Counted from the first letter of the stretch, positions 20,075-29,500 are shown. The stretch is DNA of 64,000 nucleotides from Hyphomicrobium sp. (GCA_016793445.1 JAEUME010000001.1:310001-374000); one strand, 5' to 3'. Translations and numbers: made by a program. The notes: generated from the letters alone by a model not told the origin.

Positions 20075-20653
20075 ATGCGGATGTTGACCAAAGCCCTGCT
20101 CGCTGTCGTGGCGGGGGCATTTGTTTCCGCCTCCGGCGCCAACGCTGCCAACGCGTGGAACTGCACAGCGCCTGCCAACGTTTGCGCGAAGAGGATGAAG
20201 GCGGCACATGCAAAGCCTGCCAAGCATCACCACGCTCACTACGCCAAGTCGGCGAAGTCCAAGCACCATGCCAAGACCTCGCACAGGAAGTCGAATAAGG
20301 TTGCCCATAAGAAGTCGCACAAGGTTGCCCATAAGAAGACGCTCAAGGCTGCCAGCTACGGCGGCGGTCAGTCGGGCGTCGCGTCGTGGTATGGCGGCAA
20401 GTTCCATGGCCGCAAGACGGCAAGCGGTGAGCGTTACAATCAGAACGCCCTGACCGCTGCACACCGTTCGCTGCCTTTCGGCACGCGCGTGCGCGTCACC
20501 AACACGAACAACGGCAACGCTGTTGTCGTGCGCATCAACGATCGCGGACCCTTCGTTGGCGGCCGTGTCATCGACCTGTCGCGCGCCGCGGCGAGCTCGA
20601 TCGGCATCAACGGGCTCGGCCATGTGAAGATCGCGGTTCTGGGCCGCAACTAA
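20075..20653 (+). CDS. RlpA-like double-psi beta-barrel protein, copy 1
   Basis: Exported RlpA-family protein of 192 residues. Signal peptide ends at ASGANA; then a basic His/Lys-rich linker with the tandem [18 protein letters not shown] units; then the RlpA domain ([22 protein letters not shown] to the C-terminus). RlpA proteins bind denuded peptidoglycan, and some are lytic transglycosylases. The catalytic triad is partly altered here (Glu and His kept, Asp replaced by Asn in GERYN). The ATG at 20075 has GAGGA upstream. It is the first of three consecutive paralogues. Confidence 0.9.
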   Translation: MRMLTKALLAVVAGAFVSASGANAANAWNCTAPANVCAKRMKAAHAKPAKHHHAHYAKSAKSKHHAKTSHRKSNKVAHKKSHKVAHKKTLKAASYGGGQSGVASWYGGKFHGRKTASGERYNQNALTAAHRSLPFGTRVRVTNTNNGNAVVVRINDRGPFVGGRVIDLSRAAASSIGINGLGHVKIAVLGRN

Positions 20654-20702
20654 TAAAGCCTACCGTGGGGCGCGCATAAGCATCACGGTCAGCATCTTTA
20701 CG

Positions 20703-20739
20703 AAGCAGCGCGTGCCGCAAAGGCCGCGCTGCTTTTTTT
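20703..20739 (+). terminator. Terminator after RlpA copy 1
   Basis: AAGCAGCGCG pairs with CGCGCTGCTT and is followed by TTTTTA. The remaining gap to 21154 (about 415 bp) has a further CTGCCGCAG/CTGCGGCAG stem near 20768 but no gene that I can support. Confidence 0.8.
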
Positions 20740-21154
20740 ACGCCTCGCCGTTCCACGCGCGCTGACCCTGCCGCAGCGTGACCGGCTGCGGCAGGCTGTC
20801 GCCGACATCACGAATGTGTCCGATTAAATCAAATGGCGTCAGGCTGCTGCCAAATATGGTTAACATGCGACATTAAGTTCGGCTTGACGCTTCCGGACCG
20901 CGATGGTGCTCTCCGCGCGCCGGTGGGAGCCCTGCGGGGGGAGAACCGGCACGGCAGCAACCGCCGAAGCGCTCCGCTTCGTTCTGACCGGCGCTGGAGG
21001 AGATCAATTCCTGGAGCTTTTGAGACGCTCTGAAGCCGCGGCGCGCGACTTGAGCAACCACACGTCTCGAAGCCAGTTGGTTTAGGCGTTTTCGCCAGTT
21101 CTCGCCAAGCTCCCGGCCGCTGCCAGCCCGAATTTGAAACAGGGAGTTCACACA

Positions 21155-21679
21155 ATGCGTAAGACATTCGCGATGGCGGCCGTGGCTATTGCAGCCCTCA
21201 CCACCACCACGATCTCGGCCAACGCCTGGGATTGCCAAGGGCCCGCCCACGCCTGCGGCTCAACGGCAAAGGCGAGCAAGGCGTCCCACAAGTCTTCTCA
21301 CAAGACCTCGCACATGAGCTCCAAAAAGGTGGTGAAGTCCGCCCACAAGAGTTCCAAGAAGAGCCGCAGCTATGCGCATAACAGCTCCGGCGGCGGCTAC
21401 TCGGGCAAAGCGTCCTACTATTGGCAGCCCCAGCGCGTTGCGTCGGGCGGCTGGTTCAATCCGAACGCCATGACGGCAGCACACAAGACGCTGCCCTTCG
21501 GCACCAAGGTGCGCGTGACCAACCGCAACAACGGTAAGTCGGTCGTCGTCACCATCAACGACCGTGGTCCCTACATCGCCGGCCGCGTGATCGACCTGTC
21601 CCGTGCCGCCGCCAAGGCCATCTCCATGACGGGCTCCGGCGTCGCCCCGGTGACCGTCGCCGTGCTCGGCAAGAACTGA
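21155..21679 (+). CDS. RlpA-like protein, copy 2 (probably non-lytic)
   Basis: Exported 174-residue paralogue. The signal peptide ends ISANA, then a Lys/Ser/His linker ([15 protein letters not shown]), then the RlpA domain starting [11 protein letters not shown]. The catalytic region reads [16 protein letters not shown]: both the Glu and the Asp of the lytic transglycosylase triad are replaced, so it may only bind glycan. CAGGGAG precedes the ATG. The linker composition mirrors copy 1, pointing to duplication. Confidence 0.9.
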   Translation: MRKTFAMAAVAIAALTTTTISANAWDCQGPAHACGSTAKASKASHKSSHKTSHMSSKKVVKSAHKSSKKSRSYAHNSSGGGYSGKASYYWQPQRVASGGWFNPNAMTAAHKTLPFGTKVRVTNRNNGKSVVVTINDRGPYIAGRVIDLSRAAAKAISMTGSGVAPVTVAVLGKN

Positions 21680-21908
21680 GTTCGCTCACAACAGGGCCGT
21701 TCCGCTTTCAGTAAGATCGCGGAACGGCTCCAAACCCTTATTTGCCGTGCGCCTTACCGGAAAACCGCTTCCCCGATGCTTCGTGACGGGCGCGCCGATA
21801 ACCGCACTGCTGCAGCGGGCGGCGAGACACTTGTGCCGCGCCTTGCCTTATTTCGCGCCTCACGAATCACATAAGTACGGGACTTAGGCCGCAATCCGGG
21901 GGGAATGC

Positions 21909-22496
21909 GTGAAAATTCAATCTCGTAATAACGTGGTCGCCGCGTGGCGGCCGTATGCTGTGCTTTTTCGCAGGGCGGCCGTTTCGTTGCCAGCACTCGC
22001 GTTCAACGCCGTTGCAATTGCAGCAGCGCCGGCCGCAGCCGGGGATCTCCAAAACGCGCCTGCTGGAGAATTCGATCCATCCTGGTCTGCGACCGTCACG
22101 ACCGCCGTGCGCCCGGCGTCGCTGGACGCCTACGCGATGAACGTGGGCGCGGCTCTACCAGCGTCGCCAGCCTACAGGCCAGCCGCAGGCCCGCGCCTCA
22201 ACGGCAAAGGCCATGCGCTGGAAGGCGTTGCTTCCTACTATTGGCAAGGCCAGATAACAGCGACCGGCGAACGCTTCGATCCCACCAAGTTCACAGCCGC
22301 TCACAAGACCCTCCCCTTCGGCACGCGGGTACGCGTGACGCGGGTTGACACCGGCTCGAGCGTGGTCGTGCGTATCAATGACCGGGGTCCCTTCAAGCCG
22401 GGCCGGGTGATCGATCTGTCGAAACGTGCGGCCGAAGAAATCGGCATGGCCGGAAAGGGCCTCTCCAAGGTCAAGCTCGAAGTTCTGGACAAATAG
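21909..22496 (+). CDS. RlpA-like protein, copy 3 (complete triad)
   Basis: Exported 195-residue paralogue with a GTG start at 21909. The signal region runs to AAAPAAAGD; the linker is neutral rather than basic; the RlpA domain begins [10 protein letters not shown]. The sequence [15 protein letters not shown] keeps Glu, Asp at +3 and His at +11, the spacing of the lytic transglycosylase triad described for Pseudomonas aeruginosa RlpA. Of the three copies this is the best candidate for an active enzyme. Confidence 0.88.
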   Translation: MKIQSRNNVVAAWRPYAVLFRRAAVSLPALAFNAVAIAAAPAAAGDLQNAPAGEFDPSWSATVTTAVRPASLDAYAMNVGAALPASPAYRPAAGPRLNGKGHALEGVASYYWQGQITATGERFDPTKFTAAHKTLPFGTRVRVTRVDTGSSVVVRINDRGPFKPGRVIDLSKRAAEEIGMAGKGLSKVKLEVLDK

Positions 22497-22554
22497 CGCG
22501 CTTCTGCGTCGTCGACGCCACGCGGCCTGTCGTTGATTGCAGACCTTTCAACAC

Positions 22555-22583
22555 CGTCATCCCAGCGCAAGGCCGGGATGACG
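22555..22583. repeat. Short GTCATCCC palindromic repeat
   Basis: CGTCATCCC and GGGATGACG form a perfect 9-bp stem around 11 bases; it belongs to the same family as the elements at 2660 and 2857. Confidence 0.6.
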
Positions 22584-22615
22584 TTCCTAGGCTGGCTGCA
22601 CGTTGGCCCTTTGGA

Positions 22616-23287
22616 TCAGTCGGCGGCAAAGCAGTAGAACAGGCCATCGCCCCCGGTTGAGCGCAGGTTGTCTTGCGAGCATCCCTTGGAGCCATGCGAG
22701 GAGTTCCATGACTTCATTGGCGCGCTTTCGTCGAGGCCCATGCGGTCGTGATGCCCGACGAAGGCCGAGCCGTCCGCGTTCTTTGTCCAGTTGCCGCACG
22801 TCTTGTCGTCGTCGCCGGCAAATGCGGTTCCGTCGGACTGCGATCCGGTGAGAACGTCATGACGGTTGGGCTTGTCGCCACGGCCCGCGATCACATTGCC
22901 CTTTTCGTCAACCGACGTTTCCTTCGACAGCTTGTTATTGGCCCCGTGCAGATCGTCCACGCTCGTGGCGATGACGTCGCCCTTGGCGTTCGTCCATGGC
23001 CCCTTGCCGATGCGATCGCGCGCATTGACGGCGGCCTCAGCGCCGGTAGCACTTGCGCTCAAATAGGCGCGCCAAGTGTGATTTCCGGCCCCGGCCGCGT
23101 CCGCGAGCTTCTTGCAATGCGCATCAGCGCCCGCCAGCCCGCCGAGATTGGCCCCATCACCGGGGCCGTTGCTCGTTACGAAGAAGGTCATGGATGCGGA
23201 GTCAGCCTGCGCCCCGGGAATTAGCAGCACACACCCGACCAAGAGGGCTAATGGGCGTGTGGCGCGGCGGACGGTGATCACGGTCAT
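22616..23287 (-). CDS. Secreted lectin-like (endostatin-fold-like) protein
   Basis: Exported protein of 223 residues with signal peptide ending GAQAD. The domain begins MTFFVTSNGPGDGANLGGLAGADAHCKKLADAAGAGNHTWRAYLS and ends GCSQDNLRSTGGDGLFYCFAAD. The spaced cysteines, WRAYLS and closing C-F motif are typical of bacterial C-type-lectin/endostatin-like conserved proteins. No ligand is known. It stands alone on the minus strand. Confidence 0.75.
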   Translation of the reverse strand: MTVITVRRATRPLALLVGCVLLIPGAQADSASMTFFVTSNGPGDGANLGGLAGADAHCKKLADAAGAGNHTWRAYLSASATGAEAAVNARDRIGKGPWTNAKGDVIATSVDDLHGANNKLSKETSVDEKGNVIAGRGDKPNRHDVLTGSQSDGTAFAGDDDKTCGNWTKNADGSAFVGHHDRMGLDESAPMKSWNSSHGSKGCSQDNLRSTGGDGLFYCFAAD

Positions 23288-23389
23288 CTGTTTCCTCCAT
23301 GGCTGTTAAAGTGTTTGGCCGCAGCATAACGCCGATAGCGGCGGTTGGTAACCGCCGCTTGGAAGAGGCCCGAATTCAGCTGGTGCGGA

Positions 23390-23647
23390 TCAGCGCGCGA
23401 CGTCGCCGAAGTCGTCAAGATCGAACTTGCTGAGATCGAGCTTGCGGGTCGAGGTCGTTACGACGCCACTGGTGTAATGGGGGATGGACTTTTTTCCAGC
23501 CGTCGACGCCCCTGCCTCAAGAGCGGCCGCTTTCAGACTTGCGACGCCATTGGCGGCAGAACCGCCGGCGCCGGCCGGGGGGCTCAGAGCGATAAGGGCA
23601 CCCAGGATGCCCGCCGAAATTCTCAGACACAACTTGATACGAGACAC
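23390..23647 (-). CDS. Small exported hypothetical protein
   Basis: An 85-residue ORF read from GTG at 23647 with AAGGA nine bases upstream. It begins SRIKLCLRISAGILGALIALSPPAGAGG, a plausible signal peptide, followed by an Ala-rich segment and a C-terminus TRKLDLSKFDLDDFGDVAR. Using any earlier start would place the signal sequence internally. I do not recognise the family. Confidence 0.5.
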   Translation of the reverse strand: MSRIKLCLRISAGILGALIALSPPAGAGGSAANGVASLKAAALEAGASTAGKKSIPHYTSGVVTTSTRKLDLSKFDLDDFGDVAR

Positions 23648-23881
23648 GGGGATCACATCCTTGACATGCGCGCGCGAGCGCGGAGACGAATACGAAAGCC
23701 CCGCCCAGAAGAAAGCCCGGAAGCGAAGGACGCAAGCTACCTCCCAGCATGCGCGCCAAGGGTTAAGGGGGCGTGAATGTTGTCTCGTTGTGGCACAATA
23801 CTGAAATACGCAGCCCCATCCGCAAGCGTGAACGCCTGCGGGCCAATTCAAAAGGGCGTTGTGCCTCTTGTGCCTCGCGCG

Positions 23882-24688
23882 CTATTCCTCGCGGTAGACC
23901 CGCTCACGGCGCTCGTGGCGCTCCTGAGCCTCCACCGATAGAGTCGCGATGGGGCGGGCATCGAGCCGTTTGAGCCCAATCGGTTCGCCGGTCTCCTCGC
24001 AGTAGCCGTAGGAACCGTCCTCGATCCGCGCCAACGCGGCGTCGATCTTGGCGATCAGCTTGCGCTGGCGGTCGCGTGTGCGCAGCTCGGTGGCGCGGTC
24101 GGTCTCGGACGTTGCGCGGTCCGCCAAGTCAGCATGCTGCGTTGAATCCTCATGAAGGATGGCGAGCGTCTCGCGCGTCTGGCGCAGGATCTCATCCTTC
24201 CATTCCAGAAGCCGCTTGCGGAAGTACGCGCGGTGCATCTCGTTCATGAAGGGCTCGTCCTCGGAGGGCCTGTAGTCCGGGGGCAACACGATCTCCGATA
24301 CCTTGGCGCGAGCTGCCATCTTCTTCTGTCCCCCTTCGGCCTTTTTGGATTGTTCGCTCTTGGATACCGCGATGGTGCGCGCGGGCATTTTCGCGGCCGC
24401 CACTCCCTTGGCCGCCATCGCTTTGGATGCTGCCAGCGTCTTGGCCACCTCGGCAGACTTCGCGGGTGCTTTGGCCTTTGTGGCCTTTTCAAAAGCCTTC
24501 GGCGCGCTCGTTTTGCCCGTCTTGGAAGGCGTCGCGGTCTTGGCTGGAGGTTTTGCCGCCGGTTTGCCCGCTGGTTTGGCGACGGACGCCGCAGACTTCG
24601 CCGGCTGCTTCTTGGCCACGGCCTGGGCCTTGCGGCCTGCGGCGGAGGCCGATTTGACGCTGGTTTTCGCGTTTTGTTTCTTGCTCAT
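23882..24688 (-). CDS. DksA/TraR-family regulator with long Ala/Lys-rich N-terminus
   Basis: RNA-polymerase secondary-channel regulator of the DksA family. The last ~140 residues match alphaproteobacterial DksA: LPPDYRPSEDEPFMNEMHRAYFRKRLLEWKDEIL, then DGSYGYCEETGEPIGLKRLDARPIATLSVEAQERHE. Only one Cys of the zinc finger remains, as is usual in Rhizobiales. The first ~130 residues are Lys/Ala/Pro repeats like those of histone H1-type proteins. Normal DksA is about 140-150 residues, so the extension doubles the length. GGGAGG precedes the ATG. Confidence 0.9.
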   Translation of the reverse strand: MSKKQNAKTSVKSASAAGRKAQAVAKKQPAKSAASVAKPAGKPAAKPPAKTATPSKTGKTSAPKAFEKATKAKAPAKSAEVAKTLAASKAMAAKGVAAAKMPARTIAVSKSEQSKKAEGGQKKMAARAKVSEIVLPPDYRPSEDEPFMNEMHRAYFRKRLLEWKDEILRQTRETLAILHEDSTQHADLADRATSETDRATELRTRDRQRKLIAKIDAALARIEDGSYGYCEETGEPIGLKRLDARPIATLSVEAQERHERRERVYREE

Positions 24689-25059
24689 CGTCCGCCTCCC
24701 GTGAGGCCACGTGCGCCAGTCTTGACCGCCAGGGCGCCGGGCAATTCAATCCCGCTTGTTCGACTCATGTCCCCGCCAACAAGGTCGGCACCGTATTTAG
24801 GCGGGGTGGACGGCGTGTCAAGCACGTGCGGGCCGTTTCCGGCCGTATGCGCTCTGGATAACGTAAGTGTGACAGTATCTTAGCTAAAAATGGGCGGCGT
24901 GGTGCGCCCGTAGGGTAAGCGGGATTGCCAAATCTCTTCCCAGCCTTAACGTCGGCTTAACTCCCTTTGTGCAATCTAAGGTTGTTCTTGAGATGTCTTT
25001 CATTCAGGAATTGTGCGGCGCGTTTTCTCCCATTCGGGCCGTGTCATTAACGACAACCA

Positions 25060-25229
25060 CGAGGTGCGAACAACGAACGAGGCGCGAAGCCGCAAAGCCC
25101 CATGGTCCGCTTGCTAGGCCCACCCAGCAGCGGATTCACCCAAGGCCACCCCGACAAGCGCCGTAGGTGTGCCCTGTCAGGCCACCGGGAAGCGCCGCTC
25201 CTTCCCCACACAGGAGCGGCGCTTTTTTC
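25060..25229 (+). ncRNA. Candidate structured RNA ending in a perfect terminator
   Basis: TCCGCTTGCT and AGCAGCGGA form a stem near 25109-25134, and AGCGCCGCTCCT/AGGAGCGGCGCT with six T residues forms a perfect terminator at 25191-25229. No ORF with a ribosome site fits, and the next gene starts at 25392. It may be a small RNA or an attenuated leader. The 5' end is a guess. The rest of the gap 24689-25060 shows nothing nameable. Confidence 0.4.
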
Positions 25230-25391
25230 TTGCCGGACACGGGCTCCAAACGGCGCGCCGCGTTGACACGGCGCGGCGCGATGCGCTGTTGCTTCACTCA
25301 GGAAGCTCTCTAGGCTCAAGGTACTTGGCAAGCGCTCGCGCTCAACGCGCGTGGGTCAATGGATTCCTGGCGAACAACGAGGCCGCACCCA

Positions 25392-26237
25392 ATGCAGTTC
25401 GAAGGCACCAAGAGCTACGTCGCGACGGAAGACCTGAAAGTTGCCGTCAACGCCGCGATCACGCTTCAAAGGCCGCTTCTCATCAAAGGCGAACCTGGAA
25501 CGGGTAAATCGGTGCTCGCCGCGGAGGTGGCCGGGGCCCTCGGCGTTCCCTTGATCGAATGGCATATCAAATCGACGACCAAGGCCCAGCAGGGCCTCTA
25601 TGAATATGACGCCGTTTCGCGTCTGCGCGACGGCCAGCTCGGCGAGGAGCGCGTCAGGGACATCGCCAACTACATCAAGCGCGGCAAGCTGTGGGATGCC
25701 TTTGTGCACGATAAGCGCCCCGTCCTGCTCATTGACGAGATCGACAAAGCCGACATCGAATTTCCCAACGATCTGCTCCAGGAGCTCGATCGCATGGAGT
25801 TCTTCGTCTACGAGACCGGCGAGACGGTCAAGGCGAAGAACCGCCCGATCGTCATGATCACATCGAACAACGAGAAGGAGTTGCCGGACGCCTTCCTGCG
25901 CCGTTGCTTTTTCCATTTCATCAAGTTCCCGGACACTGAAACCATGTCGCGCATCGTGGAGGTGCATTTCCCGGGGCTGAAGGGCCGTCTCGTGCAAGAG
26001 GCGTTGCGCGTGTTCTACGAGTTGCGTGATGTGCCGGGCCTGAAGAAGAAGCCTTCCACCTCCGAGCTTCTTGATTGGCTGAAGCTGCTGTTGAATGAAG
26101 ACATCGATCCTGCCTTGCTGCGTGAGAGCGATCCTAGAAAGCTTATCCCGCCACTTGCTGGCGCGCTAATCAAGAACGAGCAGGACACGCACCTTCTGGA
26201 ACGCCTCGCGTTCATGAACCGCCGGCGCGGCGAGTAA
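25392..26237 (+). CDS. MoxR-family AAA+ ATPase
   Basis: Cytosolic ATPase of 281 residues from the ATG at 25392. It has Walker A GEPGTGKS, Walker B VLLIDEIDKAD, sensor 1 MITSNNEKELP and an arginine finger in FLRRCFF. MoxR proteins act as chaperones that insert cofactors or mature metalloenzymes, usually paired with a von Willebrand A protein (CoxE/CbbO). No such partner follows; a cupin gene does, 45 bases downstream. The closest architecture is the CoxD-type subgroup. Substrate unknown. Confidence 0.9.
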   Translation: MQFEGTKSYVATEDLKVAVNAAITLQRPLLIKGEPGTGKSVLAAEVAGALGVPLIEWHIKSTTKAQQGLYEYDAVSRLRDGQLGEERVRDIANYIKRGKLWDAFVHDKRPVLLIDEIDKADIEFPNDLLQELDRMEFFVYETGETVKAKNRPIVMITSNNEKELPDAFLRRCFFHFIKFPDTETMSRIVEVHFPGLKGRLVQEALRVFYELRDVPGLKKKPSTSELLDWLKLLLNEDIDPALLRESDPRKLIPPLAGALIKNEQDTHLLERLAFMNRRRGE

Positions 26238-26282
26238 GAGATCCCTCGCCCACGCTATCAACCTGCAGACGAGACTATCGAC

Positions 26283-26648
26283 ATGCCTCACACGCTGCGC
26301 TTTGCGCCCTTCATCGATTTCGCTGGCCCTCTTCCGCCGGGCGAGCCTTACCGGCCACAGACCGACCGGATCCTTGCGGGCGATCCCGTCCAGACGGCTC
26401 ACAATTTCTATTCGAGCGCCGACGGCCGGTTTCAGTCTGGCGTGTGGACCTGTCAGCCTGGCAAGTGGCGCGTGGTCTTCACCGAGCACGAGTTCTGCCA
26501 GTTGCTCGAGGGCGTGCTGGTGGTGACCGGCGACGATGGCATGGAGCGCACGTTCCGCGCCGGCGATGCCTTCGTCTCGCCATCGGGCTTCACCGGAATC
26601 TGGGAAGTCATCGAACCGGCAAAGAAGGTCTACGCCATCTACGAGTAA
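26283..26648 (+). CDS. Cupin domain protein
   Basis: Single-domain cupin of 121 residues. The beta-barrel motifs are seen in GVWTCQPGKWRVVFTEHEFCQLLEGVLVVTGDDG and FRAGDAFVSPSGFTGIWEVIEP, like the (S)-ureidoglycine/DUF861 group. The metal-binding set is incomplete (E...H/E, P..F), so catalysis is uncertain. It follows the MoxR gene closely and may be co-transcribed with it. Confidence 0.85.
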   Translation: MPHTLRFAPFIDFAGPLPPGEPYRPQTDRILAGDPVQTAHNFYSSADGRFQSGVWTCQPGKWRVVFTEHEFCQLLEGVLVVTGDDGMERTFRAGDAFVSPSGFTGIWEVIEPAKKVYAIYE

Positions 26649-26820
26649 CCCCCAGGGGCCTCAAGGATACCTGCTCGAGCTTCTAGCCGCGCTCTGCGAG
26701 GCGCGCGGCCCTGGATGCTGCACGCGCCCTATGTTCGCCGCAATGGCGCGCGCTACCATGCGCATACGCTCAAAGCACGCACCCAAGACAACGTGCGCAG
26801 CAGGGCAGATCGGGGGGTTC

Positions 26821-27636
26821 ATGTCGTTCAAGATTGGCGGGCCGCGTCGCGAGCCAGATGCCGGCAGCATCGTGGAGCATGGCAGCCATGGCGGTCTTTT
26901 CGCCACCATTCTCTCCGCCCTTGCGCTCGGCATCTCGGGTTTGTCGTATTATGAAAGTACGCTCAGGACCGCGGAGCTCTCCGTCTACGTCCCGCCGATG
27001 ATCCACTATGCGCGCGACGACGACTCCGACGTGTTCAACGTACCGATCACCATTGCCAACGATGGCGCGCGCACCGGCACGGTACTCGCCATGGAGCTCA
27101 TCGTGGAGAACCTGCGCGCCGACGCGCTCAAGAATTCCGCCCGTTTCTACAGTGCGTTTCTGGGCGATTTTCCCAAGGACCAAAAGGACCCCAACCGGTC
27201 GTTCGCGCCGCTGTCCATTCCCGGACACGGCACGTTCACCGAGACGATCCGCTTCTATCCGATGTCGCTCAACACCAGGCCGTTTGTGGTCGACGACAAG
27301 GGTGACTACCGCTTCACCTTAAAGCTCATCACTGTGAAGCCCGAGCGGCCCGATCTTGTCGAACAGGCATTGCGCACCGATCCCCAGCCTCTCGTATTCC
27401 AGATGAAACTGCCCTTCATCTCATTTCAGCATCTGGAGTTCCGCCGCGGTACCATCGCCATGACCAACACGAACTGGCAGCCGGCCGTTTCCAAGAATAC
27501 CGAGCCTGCGATCTCGAGCCGCGGCGCGAGCGAACAAGAGCCGCCTGCCGGCGACAGCGCAGGGGACGCGGGCGCGACCGGCGACACCACGCCTCCGGAT
27601 GCGGCGGCGCCGCCCGCTGGCGAGGAGACCAAGTAG
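26821..27636 (+). CDS. Membrane-anchored hypothetical protein
   Basis: A 271-residue protein with one N-terminal membrane helix (GLFATILSALALGISGLSYYES), so the bulk is probably periplasmic. The following region is beta-rich (LSVYVPPMIHYARDDDSDVFNVPITIANDGARTG), resembling an immunoglobulin-like domain. The last ~50 residues are Pro/Ala/Glu/Gly-rich and disordered. I do not recognise a named family. It lies between the cupin and the convergent cysI. Confidence 0.7.
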   Translation: MSFKIGGPRREPDAGSIVEHGSHGGLFATILSALALGISGLSYYESTLRTAELSVYVPPMIHYARDDDSDVFNVPITIANDGARTGTVLAMELIVENLRADALKNSARFYSAFLGDFPKDQKDPNRSFAPLSIPGHGTFTETIRFYPMSLNTRPFVVDDKGDYRFTLKLITVKPERPDLVEQALRTDPQPLVFQMKLPFISFQHLEFRRGTIAMTNTNWQPAVSKNTEPAISSRGASEQEPPAGDSAGDAGATGDTTPPDAAAPPAGEETK

Positions 27637-27669
27637 TTGCCAAAAGAGGCCGTCGGCGCGCCTGCCGGG

Positions 27670-29382
27670 TCAGACAAGCTTGACGTCGGCGTGGAACTGG
27701 TTGCTCGCCGTCGTCGGCTTCACATAGCCCGCACGAATACAGAAATCGCCGAAACGCTCACCGTCCTTGCGGCTCGTCGCATAGGCTTTGAAGATCGGAT
27801 CCAGCAACGCGACGATGCGCTCGTCGTTCACATCCTGAGCGTACAGCTTCGACAGGCGCGAGCCGTCGAATGCGGCGCCCAGGTAGAGGTTGTAAAGACC
27901 GGGGTTACGGCCGACCAATCCAATCTCCGCCAGATAAGGCCGTGCGCAGCCGTTGGGGCAACCCGTCATGCGGATCACGATATCATCGTGACGCAGGCTC
28001 ACCTTGTCGAGGCTGTCTTCCAGTTTCGTGATCAGGCTCGGAAGATAGCGCTCGCTCTCCGCCAGCGCCAGGCCGCAGGTCGGCAGCGCCACGCAGGCCA
28101 TGGCATTGGCGCGCAGATGCGAGGACACCTCAAGCGCGACGCCATGGGCCTTCAGGATACTCTCGATCTTCGATTTCGACTTGGCCGCGACCTTGGCCAT
28201 CGTCACGTTCTGATTTGCCGTGGCGACGAACTCGCAAATGCCAAGGTCCGCGATCTCGCGCAGGGCCTTCTTGAGCGTATGGCCCTCGACATCCTTGATG
28301 CGGCCGTTCTCGATGAACAGCGTGAGGTTCCAGCTTTTGTCCTCGCCCTGGCGCCAGCCGATAACGTCGCCCGTTCCGTCGAACTTGAAGGCGCGCGGCT
28401 TGCCGAGTTTGAAGCCGCAGCGCTTCTCGACCTCGTCGCGGAAGTTCTCAAGCCCCTTGTCCTCGATGGTGTACTTGAGGCGCGCGCGGGAGCGGTTCTC
28501 GCGGTTGCCCCAGTCGCGCTGCGTTGTGAGCACGCATTCGGCGACCTTTATGGCCTGGTCGGGCGCGCAGAAGCCCATGAGGTCGGCAGTGCGCGGAAAG
28601 GTGTTCGTGTCGCCGTGCGTCATGCCCATGCCGCCGCCGACTGTCACGTTCCAGCCCACGATCTCGCCCTTCTCCAGGATGGCGATGAAACCGATGTCGT
28701 GCGCGAAAATATCGACGTCGTTGTCGGGCGGCACTGCGATCACGGTCTTGAACTTGCGCGGCAGATAATAGACGCCGTACAGGGGCTCCTCGTCTTTCTT
28801 GGCGGGCCGCGAAGCATCCTTAACCTTCTCCCCATCGAGCCAGATTTCGTGGTAGGCGCCGGTCTTGGGCAACAGATGTTTGCTGATGGCGAGGCCGAGG
28901 TCGTAGGCCTGCTGATGCGCCTTCGAAAGATACGGGTTGGACGCCGTCATGACGTTGCGGTTCACGTCGCCGCACGCCGCACGGGTGTCGAGCGCGGCCT
29001 TGTTGATGGCCTGCATCGTGCGCTTCAGGTTCGACTTGATGACGCCGTGATACTGGAACGTCTCGCGCGTCGTCAGCCGCATCGAATGGTTGGCATACGT
29101 TGTGGCGATGTCGTCGAGCGCGATCCACTGCTTCGCCGTCATCACCCCGCCGGGAATGCGCAAGCGAAGCATGAAGGCGAACGCCTTTTCGAGCTTCTTC
29201 TTGGCGCGCTCGCCGCGCACGTCGCGGTCATCTTGGATGTAGGAACCGTGGAATTTGAGCAGCTGGCTGTCATCCTCGGCAATGCTTCCGGTGACTTGGA
29301 CCTTCAGCCCTTCCGCCAGCGTGCCGCGAAGCTGATGGCTGGCTTCCTTGATGAACTCGTTTCTGGAGCGCTTGTCGGTCAT
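27670..29382 (-). CDS. cysI: Sulfite reductase hemoprotein (beta subunit)
   Basis: Assimilatory sulfite reductase subunit of 570 residues that reduces sulfite to sulfide with siroheme and a 4Fe-4S cluster. Cluster ligands are in CVALPTCGLALAESERYLP and TGCPNGCARPY. The N-terminus carries QLRGTLAEGLKVQVTGSIAEDDSQLLKFHG, typical of CysI. It lies 118 bp downstream of cysJ on the same strand, in the order cysJ-cysI, separated by a repeat element. The start MTDKRSRNEFIKEASHQL fits the family. Confidence 0.97.
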   Translation of the reverse strand: MTDKRSRNEFIKEASHQLRGTLAEGLKVQVTGSIAEDDSQLLKFHGSYIQDDRDVRGERAKKKLEKAFAFMLRLRIPGGVMTAKQWIALDDIATTYANHSMRLTTRETFQYHGVIKSNLKRTMQAINKAALDTRAACGDVNRNVMTASNPYLSKAHQQAYDLGLAISKHLLPKTGAYHEIWLDGEKVKDASRPAKKDEEPLYGVYYLPRKFKTVIAVPPDNDVDIFAHDIGFIAILEKGEIVGWNVTVGGGMGMTHGDTNTFPRTADLMGFCAPDQAIKVAECVLTTQRDWGNRENRSRARLKYTIEDKGLENFRDEVEKRCGFKLGKPRAFKFDGTGDVIGWRQGEDKSWNLTLFIENGRIKDVEGHTLKKALREIADLGICEFVATANQNVTMAKVAAKSKSKIESILKAHGVALEVSSHLRANAMACVALPTCGLALAESERYLPSLITKLEDSLDKVSLRHDDIVIRMTGCPNGCARPYLAEIGLVGRNPGLYNLYLGAAFDGSRLSKLYAQDVNDERIVALLDPIFKAYATSRKDGERFGDFCIRAGYVKPTTASNQFHADVKLV

Positions 29383-29404
29383 GTCTGGACTCGTTTTGAA
29401 GTCA

Positions 29405-29495
29405 TTCGGCCTTCCCCTGGCAGGGGAAGGTTGCGGGATGGCAGATCAGCAAAACCTTCCACCCGCCTCAGTCTCGACGCCAAGGGGAGGTTGGC
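29405..29495. repeat. REP-like element between cysJ and cysI
   Basis: CTTCCCCTGGCAGGGGAAGG at the left is an 8-bp palindromic hairpin; CTTCCACCCGCCT and CCAAGGGGAGG at the right complete a repeat of the same general type as those at 39161 and 62391. Confidence 0.5.
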
Positions 29496-29500
29496 GCGCG

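Noticed and set aside
24969..25166. Frame of 65 codons before the MoxR gene
   Set aside because: Overlaps the candidate RNA stem, lacks a Shine-Dalgarno site, and becomes Arg/Pro-rich without protein-like features.
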